A stretch of 43,716 bases of DNA from positions 1 to 43,716 of the forward strand of contig JAISZG010000024.1 in NCBI GenBank assembly GCA_031269355.1, given 5' to 3'. The position numbers were made by a program, and so were the translations under genes. Each line of letters begins with the position of its first letter. Position 1 is the stretch's first letter. The notes below the pieces were generated by a model that worked only from the letters and a program-made list of their open reading frames with translations, was not told where the DNA came from and did not search any database. This document shows positions 7,255 through 15,521 of the stretch, piece after piece. Source of the stretch: Oscillospiraceae bacterium (GTDB taxonomy: Bacteria; Bacillota; Clostridia; Christensenellales; Aristaeellaceae).

Positions 7255-8238
7255 TTAAAACAATGCGTTTTCCGGATCGACCTTACGAACGATGAGGTTG
7301 ATAGTCATTACCGTAATCAGCCCAAACAGCGACTGATACAATCCTGCGGCCGTCGACAATCCGATGTTGAAGTTAAACGTCAACGATCTATATACATATG
7401 TGTCTATAATATCTGTCGTTGGAAACAACTGTCCGTTGCGACCGATCAATTGATAAAATAAATCGAATTGGCCGCGCATTATGCCGCCAAGCGCGAACAG
7501 TATCAGCGTCACTATCGTCGGCTTTAGCAGAGGCAGCGTAATAAGACGAATCTCCTGGAATATGCTGCACCCGTCGATGCGCGCGGCCTCGTAGATTTCG
7601 CTGTCAATTCCCATTATAGCCGCGAGGTATATAACAGTTCCGTATCCAAGTCCCTTCCATATGTTAAAGAATGTAATAATAAACGGCCACGCGGCAGGTT
7701 GGGAGTACAAGTTTATCGGCGACATATCAAGCGCCTTTAGCAGCGTGTTGAGAGAACCGAACTCAACGTTAAATATATTATAAGCAATCGTTCCGACAAT
7801 TACGAACGACACGAAATACGGCAGCAGCATAAGCGTTTGCGTAACGCGGCGGAAAAAGCGGCTGACTATACCCGTCAAAAGAACAGCCATCAGGCACTGC
7901 ATAAAATTACCTACGAATATAAATACAATGTTATACAGCAGCGTGTTTCGCGTAAGCTCCCATACGGGCGAATGGGTGCCGCCATAGAAAAAGAACCGGA
8001 AGTTCGACAAGCCGACAAACGGGCTTCCAAATAATCCGCCGACATAATTATAATTAGTGAACGCGTAGTAAATGCCGACCATCGGAACATAGGAAAACAA
8101 CGCCACAAAACCCATAGCCGGCAGCAGCATCGCATACAACGTGCGGTTGCGAAACAACTCGTAAAAGAATCCGATCAACCCGCCGCGCCTACTTAATCCT
8201 TTTCTAGTCGACGGCGATATGTGTTGCCGACTCGTCAT
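7255..8238 (-). CDS. Sugar ABC transporter permease, LplB type
   Basis: Partner membrane subunit of the same importer, 327 residues from the chosen start MTSRQHIS at 8238, which has GGAGG 7 nt upstream. An in-frame ATG at 8265 lies before that site and is unlikely. About six membrane helices begin with MLLPAMGFVALFSYVPMVGI. The EAA loop is EIYEAARIDGCSIFQEIRLI, and the C-terminus is LIVRKVDPENALF, close to LplB/YtcP-type permeases for oligosaccharides. First gene of the leftward operon. Its promoter at 8415-8443 and a LacI-type operator at 8367-8380 link it to the neighbouring catabolic genes. A solute-binding protein gene, normally beside this pair, is absent from the window. Confidence 0.92.
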   Translation of the reverse strand: MTSRQHISPSTRKGLSRRGGLIGFFYELFRNRTLYAMLLPAMGFVALFSYVPMVGIYYAFTNYNYVGGLFGSPFVGLSNFRFFFYGGTHSPVWELTRNTLLYNIVFIFVGNFMQCLMAVLLTGIVSRFFRRVTQTLMLLPYFVSFVIVGTIAYNIFNVEFGSLNTLLKALDMSPINLYSQPAAWPFIITFFNIWKGLGYGTVIYLAAIMGIDSEIYEAARIDGCSIFQEIRLITLPLLKPTIVTLILFALGGIMRGQFDLFYQLIGRNGQLFPTTDIIDTYVYRSLTFNFNIGLSTAAGLYQSLFGLITVMTINLIVRKVDPENALF

Positions 8239-8366
8239 AGCGCATCCTCCGCCCGTTATGTTCAATTTCTATTACATACACGCATTACAGCTGATATATA
8301 TATTCTTATGCATCTTAACTTAATATATTATCATATCTAAGCAAACATTATTGCTGTCTCGAATTA

Positions 8367-8380
8367 TGCAACCGCTTCCA
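8367..8380 (+). promoter_or_regulatory. LacI-family operator 1 (leftward permease operon)
   Basis: TGCAACCGCTTCCA matches the LacI/CcpA-family consensus TGNAANCGNTTNCA at every specified base. It lies about 30-40 bp downstream of the predicted start point of the permease promoter, where a bound repressor would block elongation. The gene for a LacI-family protein is 2.5 kb away. Confidence 0.7.
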
Positions 8381-8414
8381 TATCTAATAAAAAATCGCGC
8401 AACCAACCATCGCT

Positions 8415-8443
8415 AATATATCATGGCTGTTTTTGTTTGTCAA
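8415..8443 (-). promoter_or_regulatory. Sigma-A promoter of the permease operon
   Basis: On the minus strand, TTGACA (8443-8438), exactly 17 nt, TATATT (8420-8415): near-consensus. The start point near 8408 gives a ~170-nt leader containing operator 1. Confidence 0.8.
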
Positions 8444-8476
8444 TCGGATTTGCATTATTATTTTTTTAAATTCCTA

Positions 8477-8506
8477 TTGAAACCTTTTAAAGATGTATGG
8501 TATTAT
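8477..8506 (+). promoter_or_regulatory. Sigma-A promoter of the dehydrogenase-ThuA-VOC operon
   Basis: TTGAAA (8477-8482), 18-nt spacer, TATTAT (8501-8506). The start point near 8513 lies about 36 bp before operator 2 and 120 bp before the first gene. The promoter is divergent from the permease promoter, with the -35 elements about 35 bp apart. Confidence 0.65.
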
Positions 8507-8548
8507 ATCCGTGTGAATAAAGGTTGGCGCAATGGATGTCGCTTTATT

Positions 8549-8562
8549 TGAAACCGCTTCCA
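8549..8562 (+). promoter_or_regulatory. LacI-family operator 2 (rightward catabolic operon)
   Basis: TGAAACCGCTTCCA is again a full match to TGNAANCGNTTNCA, and 13 of 14 bases agree with operator 1. Position downstream of the rightward promoter mirrors that of operator 1, suggesting coordinated repression of both transcripts by one regulator. Confidence 0.7.
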
Positions 8563-8632
8563 TTGGCAAAGTTATTCTCTCTATCTCTTGCTCACTTTGT
8601 AAAAAATATTTATATACGAGGAGGAACCGCTA

Positions 8633-9610
8633 ATGCCCGTCAACCCGCAAATCATATTCACCAGCGCGAAGCATGCGGAGCTGCTTGAAAAGCAGTTTGA
8701 AGAAAAAGCCGGCGATAACGATATCATCGCCAAAACGATTGTGTCATGCGTATCGTCCGGTTCGGAATGCGGCGGATACAGCGATTTTTTCGGTGGAAAT
8801 CGGTATCCCATGGCCACTGGCTACATCGGAATACTAAGGGTACTTGAAACCGGCAAGAACGTAGGCGCATACAAGCCGGGCGATATAATATTCGCTCGCA
8901 CCCCCCACCAGCTATATAACAGGATAGAAGCAAAAGAAGCGCTTCGTGTGCCGCCGGATATGCCCGTCGAGAGCGCGGTTCTCGCGCGCTTTCCCGCTGT
9001 GTCTATGCCGACGCTGGTGCGCACGCAAATAAAACCGACCGAACCCGTGCTTGTAGTCGGACTTGGAATTGTAGGATTATTTTGCGCGCAAATGATGCAG
9101 CATTGCGGATACGAAGTATACGCGATAGATATTGACGCCGCGCGGCGCGAAACCGCCTCAAAATGCGGCGTTCGACACGCGCACGCGTCTATTGAAGAAA
9201 CGCCCGCATACGGCAAGTACGGACTTGGCATAGACTGCACCGGAGGCGACGGCGCCGTGATGGCAATGGTAAAAGCCATTCGCAAGGGAGGGGAACTGTC
9301 TCTTGTGGGAGTGCCGTGGCGAAAAACAAGCGAACACAATATGCATCAGTTTATGTACGAGATATTCTACCAATTCCTGACCGTATATTCCGGATTCGAA
9401 TGGTGCCTGCCGGTGCACGAGCAACCGTTCATGCCTAATAGTAATTATAAGCTGTTTGAAACCGCGATGCAATGGATAAACGAAGGACGCATCCAAGTTG
9501 AAGGAGCATATGCTCTGCGCGATCCTCGCAAATGCGACGAGGTTTATCAGCAGATTTCAAAAGGCCAGCTTCCTACTACATGCGCAATATTCGATTGGCG
9601 ATCCTTCTGA
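8633..9610 (+). CDS. Medium-chain dehydrogenase/reductase-like oxidoreductase (no structural zinc)
   Basis: 325 residues with the medium-chain dehydrogenase layout: an N-terminal GroES-like half (SSGSECGGYSDFFGG, GYIGILRVLETGKNVGAYKP) and a Rossmann half from about residue 135 (VLVVGLGIVGLFCAQMMQHC). NAD(P) binding is indicated by GLGIVG and an acidic YAIDIDAARR segment. The CxxCxxC structural zinc loop and the GHE catalytic zinc motif of classical alcohol dehydrogenases are missing. It is therefore probably zinc-independent, acting on a sugar or polyol; substrate unknown. The start follows GAGGAGG by 9 nt. First gene of a three-gene unit under operator 2. Confidence 0.82.
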   Translation: MPVNPQIIFTSAKHAELLEKQFEEKAGDNDIIAKTIVSCVSSGSECGGYSDFFGGNRYPMATGYIGILRVLETGKNVGAYKPGDIIFARTPHQLYNRIEAKEALRVPPDMPVESAVLARFPAVSMPTLVRTQIKPTEPVLVVGLGIVGLFCAQMMQHCGYEVYAIDIDAARRETASKCGVRHAHASIEETPAYGKYGLGIDCTGGDGAVMAMVKAIRKGGELSLVGVPWRKTSEHNMHQFMYEIFYQFLTVYSGFEWCLPVHEQPFMPNSNYKLFETAMQWINEGRIQVEGAYALRDPRKCDEVYQQISKGQLPTTCAIFDWRSF

Positions 9611-9686
9611 TAAGTTATTGTTAAAAAAAATTATGTCGACCGATAATTATTAAATCCGGTTTAATCACTAAGAAAGGAAATGTGAT

Positions 9687-10457
9687 ATGCCAAGAAGCAT
9701 ACGCGTAACCATATTCTGCGAGCATAATCAAGATCGCCGAGAGCCTGTAAAATCCGTATATCCGGACGGAATCCACGGCGCGCTGGCCGCCGCGTTCCCT
9801 GAAGACGAGAGTTTTGCCGTAACAATAGCGACTCAGGATATGCCAGAGCACGGTTTGACTGAAGAAGTTCTTTCGAACACCGATACCCTTGTTTGGTGGA
9901 GCCATCTGGATAACCCAATATTTGACGACGCCGTAGCTAAACGCGTATGCCGCCATGTCGTCGGACGCGGTATGGGCTTCCTCGTGCTCCACTCCTCCAC
10001 GTTCTCCAAACCCTGGCAATGGATAATGGGCATCGCATACGACGCGGGACTGTGGGGGCGCTTTCGTACAATGCCCAAAGGCGAAAAAGAGCGGCTGTGG
10101 CTTGTGAACCCCGGTCATCCTATCGCCGACGGCATCGGTCCTTATGTTGAAATACCTAGGGATGAAATGTATGGCGAACCTATGCTGATCCCCGAACCCG
10201 ACCAAACGATATTCTTGGGCTGGTGGGAGGGCGGCGAAGCAAATCGCGCGGGCTGCGTTTTCTTCCGCGGCCGAGGAAAAATATTTATGTTTACTCCGGG
10301 TCACGAAGCGTTTCCAATCTTCTATCAACCGGAGATTCAGAAGATACTGCGCAACGCCGCGCGCTATCTCGCCCCTTCGGAGACAATCAACCCCGGCGTA
10401 TTCTCTGGTCAATATCTGGATAATACGCCCCTTGAGGACCTCTCGCACCGCAAATAA
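9687..10457 (+). CDS. ThuA-like (trehalose utilisation) domain protein
   Basis: 256 residues covering essentially a single ThuA domain, a class I glutamine-amidotransferase-like alpha/beta fold. Recognisable blocks are VTIFCEHNQDRREP at the N-terminus, TDTLVWWSHLDNP, GRGMGFLVLHSSTFSKPW, NPGHPIADGIGPYVEIPRDE, and the C-terminal GKIFMFTPGHEAFPIFYQPE. In rhizobia thuA and thuB act in trehalose and maltitol catabolism with 3-keto-sugar intermediates; the precise reaction of ThuA is not settled. Here it sits with a dehydrogenase and a VOC protein, supporting a role in processing an oxidised glycoside. No signal peptide, so cytoplasmic. Ribosome site AAAGGAAA lies upstream. Confidence 0.88.
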   Translation: MPRSIRVTIFCEHNQDRREPVKSVYPDGIHGALAAAFPEDESFAVTIATQDMPEHGLTEEVLSNTDTLVWWSHLDNPIFDDAVAKRVCRHVVGRGMGFLVLHSSTFSKPWQWIMGIAYDAGLWGRFRTMPKGEKERLWLVNPGHPIADGIGPYVEIPRDEMYGEPMLIPEPDQTIFLGWWEGGEANRAGCVFFRGRGKIFMFTPGHEAFPIFYQPEIQKILRNAARYLAPSETINPGVFSGQYLDNTPLEDLSHRK

Positions 10458-10508
10458 TTAAGGCGCTGTTTCAAATATAAGCGCATCAGTTGAGGGAGGA
10501 TATTGGTT

Positions 10509-10925
10509 ATGTACGAACGCCGCAAACAAAAGGGCATTCATCACGTATGCCTGCGCGTGCCAGACTTGCACGAGACAATGCGTTTCTATCGAGACGCGCT
10601 GGACGCGGAGATTATATGCGAATGGGGAGCCGAAGGCAAAGAAGATCATGCGTTTATAATGGATATTGGGCATGGAGATTTTTTGGAGATATTTGGCTCG
10701 AAGGAACGGTACGGCATAGGATCATGGCAGCACGTGGCTTTGTGGACGGACGATATTGATTCCTCTATGGCAAAGGCCGTCGCATACGGCGCAAAACATC
10801 TCTCCGGCCCTGGCCGTTCAAATATACCGACCCGCTCCGGTCAAACTGTAAGGATGAAATTTGGATTCGTACGCGCGCCGGGCGGCGAGACGATTGAGTT
10901 CATACAGGATGTTCCGGAAGAGTAG
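10509..10925 (+). CDS. VOC-family (glyoxalase/dioxygenase fold) protein
   Basis: 138 residues with two beta-alpha-beta-beta-beta modules of the vicinal oxygen chelate fold. Module one begins GIHHVCLRVPDLHETMRFYR and module two begins SWQHVALWTDDIDSSMAKAV, ending PGGETIEFIQD. Metal ligands of the family fit the His in each module and the Glu near the C-terminus. The ATG at 10509 is preferred because GGGAGGA lies 8 nt upstream; a TTG two codons earlier is possible. Reaction unknown: members include epimerases, lyases and isomerases. Last gene of the operon, ending 9 bp from the convergent regulator gene. Confidence 0.85.
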   Translation: MYERRKQKGIHHVCLRVPDLHETMRFYRDALDAEIICEWGAEGKEDHAFIMDIGHGDFLEIFGSKERYGIGSWQHVALWTDDIDSSMAKAVAYGAKHLSGPGRSNIPTRSGQTVRMKFGFVRAPGGETIEFIQDVPEE

Positions 10926-10934
10926 CGCGGCGCG

Positions 10935-11999
10935 TCAATGGTTGTCCTTAAGCTTTGCGCCGCAGGATTCGCGGATGACGAGCTGGGGGGTATGCTTCAC
11001 GCGTATGCCCTCCCCCACGTCCGATATCGCGCTCATCAGCATGCGAATCGCGAGCTGCCCTAGGTAGCCGTTCTGCTGGTCGAGAGTCGTAAGGCGCGGC
11101 GTGCAAAATTCGCTGCCCGCGAACATATCGCAGCTGGCGATTGCGATATTTTCCGGGACGCGCATGCCCTGATCGTTGATAGCGCGTATAGCGCCGATCG
11201 CCACGTTGTCGTTTATAGCTATTACCGCTTGCGGCAGGCTGTCATTCTCGAAAAGCTTGCTCATCGCCTCATAGCCGTCCTGCGTATAAAAGTTGGACAT
11301 CACAACATCCTCCGGATGTATTGCCAACCCAAGGCTCTCCATTGTTTGGCGATAAGCTCGCTGGCGAGAAATGGTTTGGCGGATGCCCCGCTCGCCCCCT
11401 ATAAAGCCGATGCGATGATGCCCAAGCGTTGCAAGGTGCATTACAAGAGCGGGTACGCCGCCGCTTAAGTTCCTATGCAGAAACAGGCATTCGCACCCTG
11501 CGATATGCTGACCTATTACAACGACCGGCATAATGCGCGCAAGATTGTTAAGAGCCGCGACATACTCGGCGGGGGTTTCAGAAAGGTCAAGCTGACCGCC
11601 GGTAACTATAACTCCGTCGACGCAGTTTTCGCGCATCATCTCCAGATAACGTATCTCGCCAAACGGGCTTTGGACTCCGTGCGAGGAACCTCCGTAAAGC
11701 GTGTTATACAATATCACGGAATATTGCTGCTCCAGCGTAAACCGCTCTATCTCCAGAAATAGCGCGGAGAAGTACGGGTTTGAGATATCCGGAAGTATCA
11801 CGCCGATCGTTTTTGTTTGTTTGCTCGTCATAGCGCGCGCGATCGAATTGGGGGTGTACTGATGCTTATCTACTACGTCCAGCACTTTCCGCCGCGTGTT
11901 ATCGGACACAAGCGGGTTGTTATTCAAAACCCGCGAGACGGTCGTTACGGATACTCCGCTTTCCTTTGCTATATCGTAGATGGTTGTTTTTACGTCCAT
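10935..11999 (-). CDS. LacI/GalR-family transcriptional regulator
   Basis: 354 residues. The N-terminal helix-turn-helix reads TIYDIAKESGVSVTTVSRVL, followed by a hinge helix containing NSIARAMTSKQT. The periplasmic-binding-protein-like effector domain runs from TKTIGVILPDISNPYF to the end (IGFIGGERG and AIASCDMFAG are typical). It is probably a repressor of the surrounding sugar genes. Two full TGNAANCGNTTNCA operators in the divergent promoter region 2.5 kb away are the obvious targets. It lies between the two rightward operons and is transcribed against them. Ribosome site GCGAGG before ATG 11999. Confidence 0.93.
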   Translation of the reverse strand: MDVKTTIYDIAKESGVSVTTVSRVLNNNPLVSDNTRRKVLDVVDKHQYTPNSIARAMTSKQTKTIGVILPDISNPYFSALFLEIERFTLEQQYSVILYNTLYGGSSHGVQSPFGEIRYLEMMRENCVDGVIVTGGQLDLSETPAEYVAALNNLARIMPVVVIGQHIAGCECLFLHRNLSGGVPALVMHLATLGHHRIGFIGGERGIRQTISRQRAYRQTMESLGLAIHPEDVVMSNFYTQDGYEAMSKLFENDSLPQAVIAINDNVAIGAIRAINDQGMRVPENIAIASCDMFAGSEFCTPRLTTLDQQNGYLGQLAIRMLMSAISDVGEGIRVKHTPQLVIRESCGAKLKDNH

Positions 12000-12116
12000 G
12001 AATATGAACCTCGCTTCCTATAATTCTATTGTATCGCATTGCGTGGCGAATTAAAATACCCAAACAATATACAATGATGGGTGATTATGCATCTACTTTG
12101 ATTAAGAGGTGATCCG

Positions 12117-13100
12117 ATGGAAAGTTCCCCAGCAAGCCTTGCCATTGACCTTGGCGGCACTAAGCTACTGATTGGCGAAGTGGACGCAGCCGGTCATGTC
12201 CTGACCCAGGCAAGGTATGACAGCCCTCTTACAGATGACGCGGATCAACGTAAAATACTGGAAATCATAGTAAACGCAGCGAAAAAATATATTAAGAATA
12301 CCGCGCGATTCCGCCCGTCGGCAATCGGTATGGGATTGGTTGGGCGAGTTGATAGGCTAAACGGACTGTGGCTGGAAATAGATCCTAATCGCTGCGTGAC
12401 TATACCGGCGGCTCAAATCCTCTCCAACGAACTGCAACTGCGCTGCGCGATAGATAACGACGTTCGCTGCGCCTTGCGCGCCGAACAGGAGCTTGGTTGG
12501 GGGCAAAAGACATCAAATTATATATATATCAATATTGGCACTGGCATAGCGGCAGCCTTTGTAACAGGCGGGCATGTGATCACAGGCGCAAGTTGGAATG
12601 CCGGCGAGATAGGGCATACAGTCGTTGACATACATTCCAACGTGCGCTGCCCATGCGGCAGGAGAGGCTGCGTCGAGGCAATCGCTTCCGGCATTGGATT
12701 GGATCGCCGCGCGCGCGCGATGGTACATTTATACCCAAACACCGCGCTTACTGTGTTGACAGACGAACGCTGTTCCGCAGCGGATATATTCCGCCTCGCG
12801 AAACAGGGCGACGAACTTTGCGGAGTTCTCGCGAGGGACGCGGCTGACGCCATCGCCGCGCTTATAATGAATTTGGCGTGGACTTGCGATCCAGATACCA
12901 TCGTACTGGGCGGAGGCGTGGTTTCAGACGGATGGATGTTTGATCAGATACGGCGGCGCCTGCTGCCCGGTTCTATGCGGTTCGTTAAAAACGGAATATG
13001 TCTAACCGGTCTTGACGCAGAGTATGTAGGGCTGATCGGCGCGGGTTTGACTGGATTTACCGCGCCGCCCGCAATCCAAACGCACAAGGAGGCGGTCTGA
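12117..13100 (+). CDS. ROK-family sugar kinase (glucokinase-like)
   Basis: 327 residues. The N-terminal phosphate-binding loop is LAIDLGGTKLLIGEVD, and YINIGTGIAAAFV lies in the middle. The ROK signature follows: EIGHTVVD near residue 165, then the zinc-binding CPCGRRGCVE near 180-190. There is no N-terminal DNA-binding domain, so this is a kinase rather than a NagC/XylR-type repressor. It probably phosphorylates the hexose released by the hydrolase downstream. The ribosome site AGAGGTGATCC precedes the ATG. The stop codon directly abuts the GTG of the GH9 gene, indicating tight cotranscription. Confidence 0.92.
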   Translation: MESSPASLAIDLGGTKLLIGEVDAAGHVLTQARYDSPLTDDADQRKILEIIVNAAKKYIKNTARFRPSAIGMGLVGRVDRLNGLWLEIDPNRCVTIPAAQILSNELQLRCAIDNDVRCALRAEQELGWGQKTSNYIYINIGTGIAAAFVTGGHVITGASWNAGEIGHTVVDIHSNVRCPCGRRGCVEAIASGIGLDRRARAMVHLYPNTALTVLTDERCSAADIFRLAKQGDELCGVLARDAADAIAALIMNLAWTCDPDTIVLGGGVVSDGWMFDQIRRRLLPGSMRFVKNGICLTGLDAEYVGLIGAGLTGFTAPPAIQTHKEAV

Positions 13101-15494
13101 GTGGCTATTGGCAGCGAGCTTCAAAAAGACTTAATCGATACCGGCTGGATTCACCGCCCGCTGCCGCTGCGCGACGAGCTATCCTTGGAAGCGGAATGCG
13201 CGAAGAAGCGGGTACTGCAAACGCGGCCAATCGATGCGGGTAAAATCATGTGGCTCGGCGTCGGTCCGTGCAGCGTATCCGCTTCCCCGGAACGCACGCC
13301 CAACGGAGAAGCGTGCGTTCGCCTGGCCGGCATAGGCGAATTGAATATCCGTCCGAAAGGTTATTTAGAAGAAGGAGATTGCAGCAATTACGGCGGGTTC
13401 TCCGCAGCGGCGCAATTTGGCGATGAAAACTGGGAGGCGTACAATCGGGTGACGTTTTGCGTGCGTCCGCTTTGCAAAGGTATTCGCAAAGCGTCCATGC
13501 ACCTGCTGTTTCGCAACGAAGGCAAGGAAAAGATACCAGATAGATATAATCGCGACGGGTATCACCAAATCAATCTGACGAACGGCGTATGGAACACCAT
13601 ATCGGTCGAGATAGCCGCGTTGCCTCGCGACTGCGTCACCCAGATTGCGTTCGACGTTTCGATGCACGGGTGCGAAACGCTCGCAGAACTTGGCGACGCC
13701 CTTGTTTTTGATATCGGCGGCATCGCGCTTGAAGCAATTGAGCGGCCTGAACCATTCGTCGGATGGTCGATGCGCGACGACGAGATCGCCGTATGCGGCT
13801 CTGGTTATCGCCCAAATTCGCCTAAAATCGCGGTCAGCGGCGCGCTTGGCGTTCAAACGTTCGACATAATAAACGAAGGCGGCGGCGAGGTAGTATTCTC
13901 AGGCCGTATCGCCCCAGCGGACGGATTCGACGGATTATATAAACTGGACTTTACCGCGTTCGCAGACGAAGGCGTTTATAGGATTCGCGCGGGCGACGCG
14001 CTTACAGAGGCGTTCCCCATCTCAAATGACGCGTGGCTTCCATCGGCGTGGAAGGTGATCAATTTCCTGTTTACAGAGCGATGCGGCTATCCTGTACCCG
14101 GCGTTCATCAAACGTGCCACCGCGATATATGCGCTCTGCACGCTGGTAAAAAGTTTATATATAACGGCGGCTGGCACGACGCCGGCGATGTGTCGCAGCA
14201 GACGATTCAAAGCGCGGAAGTCGCATACTCTCTGTTCGAACTCGCCGCGTCTCTGGCAGGCGACGAGCTTCACCCGCTTCGAGAGCGCTTAACGGAGGAA
14301 GCACTTTGGGGATTGGATTATATTCTGAAAAGTCGTTTTGGAGACGGCTTCCGTGCGACTAGCGTCGGAGTCAGCATGTGGTCGCAAGGCTTCATCGGGG
14401 ACACCGATGATATAACCGCGCGCGTACATAACAACGCATACGAAAATTTTCTGTGCGCCGGCGTCGAAGCGTACGCCGGGCTAACGCTTTGCGACACGGA
14501 CCCAGAACTTGCGTCGAGATCAATCGACTGCGCGAAATCGGACTTCCGATTCGCTCAAGAAAAATTTGCGCATACCGGATTTGAAGAGCGCCCTCCCTCA
14601 CACTGGGAGCATTCCTATATGACTACAGAAAGCGCGCTTCAGGCTACGGTTTGCTGGTCGGCATCTCTGCTCTTCAAAGCGACAGGCTGCGGCGAATATG
14701 CGCAAGCCGCCGTCCGCGCGGCGGAATATGCGATGGATTGCCAGCAGATCGAACCCGCGGGCAGCAATTTCCCTGAAGGCGGATTCTTCTGGCGCAATCC
14801 CGAGCGGATATCAATCGTTCATTTCAGCCACCAGGCGCGCGATCAGATATACATGCAGGCGCTTACGCTTCTTTGCGAAACGCAGCCGACGCACAACGCC
14901 ATGCCGCGCTGGCGCGACGCGATTCAAAGGCACGCGCAATACCTGAAACGGCTGTTCGAATTCGCAAGCCCTTACGGCATGATGCCGGCAGGCGTATATC
15001 GCCTGGAAGAAACTCAGGATCTGGAATACTTCCGTCGGCAACATCTGCTCACTGGCGACGAAGCTCTGGAAGAATACGCGCGCCAGCTCGCGCACGGCGT
15101 CGATATTGGAGGCGGATATTACCTGCGCCATTTTCCGGTGTGGTTCTCGTTTAAAGGAAACAACGCGGTATTGCTGTCTATGGCGAAATCCGCCGCGCTA
15201 TGCGGACGCTTTCTGAACGACCCCGAGCTTATCGCGATAGCGGAGCGCCAGCTTCAATGGAACATCGGCGTAAACCCGTTCCGCCAGTCGCTTATGTATG
15301 GCGAAGGGCGACGCTACGCGCAGCAGTACGCGCCGCTCCCCGGCGAATCTGTCGGCGAGCTGCCGGTCGGCATACAAACGAGAGGAAACGAGGACGTTCC
15401 CTTCTGGCCGCAAATGAACAACGCCACATATAAAGAAGTATGGACTACGCCCGCCGGGCGCTGGCTTTCCGTGTTGGCAAGCCTGCAAATATAA
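13101..15494 (+). CDS. Cytoplasmic glycoside hydrolase family 9-type enzyme
   Basis: 797 residues. The GTG start follows AAGGAGG by 8 nt and the ROK stop codon by 0 nt. An N-terminal beta-rich part (about 40-220) may be carbohydrate-binding. A CelD_N-like Ig domain follows at about 228-315, then a GH9 (alpha/alpha)6 barrel from about 320 to the end. Catalytic-type motifs are YNGGWHDAGD (about 354-363), with the paired Asp of GH9, and a C-terminal NNATYKEVW with Glu near 779 as candidate acid. There is no signal peptide, dockerin or anchor, unlike most cellulosic GH9 enzymes. It presumably cleaves imported oligosaccharides or glycosides. The usual PHHR histidine segment of cellulases is not apparent, pointing to a divergent specificity. 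Confidence 0.85.
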   Translation: MAIGSELQKDLIDTGWIHRPLPLRDELSLEAECAKKRVLQTRPIDAGKIMWLGVGPCSVSASPERTPNGEACVRLAGIGELNIRPKGYLEEGDCSNYGGFSAAAQFGDENWEAYNRVTFCVRPLCKGIRKASMHLLFRNEGKEKIPDRYNRDGYHQINLTNGVWNTISVEIAALPRDCVTQIAFDVSMHGCETLAELGDALVFDIGGIALEAIERPEPFVGWSMRDDEIAVCGSGYRPNSPKIAVSGALGVQTFDIINEGGGEVVFSGRIAPADGFDGLYKLDFTAFADEGVYRIRAGDALTEAFPISNDAWLPSAWKVINFLFTERCGYPVPGVHQTCHRDICALHAGKKFIYNGGWHDAGDVSQQTIQSAEVAYSLFELAASLAGDELHPLRERLTEEALWGLDYILKSRFGDGFRATSVGVSMWSQGFIGDTDDITARVHNNAYENFLCAGVEAYAGLTLCDTDPELASRSIDCAKSDFRFAQEKFAHTGFEERPPSHWEHSYMTTESALQATVCWSASLLFKATGCGEYAQAAVRAAEYAMDCQQIEPAGSNFPEGGFFWRNPERISIVHFSHQARDQIYMQALTLLCETQPTHNAMPRWRDAIQRHAQYLKRLFEFASPYGMMPAGVYRLEETQDLEYFRRQHLLTGDEALEEYARQLAHGVDIGGGYYLRHFPVWFSFKGNNAVLLSMAKSAALCGRFLNDPELIAIAERQLQWNIGVNPFRQSLMYGEGRRYAQQYAPLPGESVGELPVGIQTRGNEDVPFWPQMNNATYKEVWTTPAGRWLSVLASLQI

Positions 15495-15521
15495 TAATTT
15501 ATCAGATATGGAGGAGGCAAG

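Noticed and set aside
9621-10448. Minus-strand open frame of 275 codons
   Set aside because: Exact antisense of the ThuA-like gene, which has conserved domain motifs and a ribosome site.
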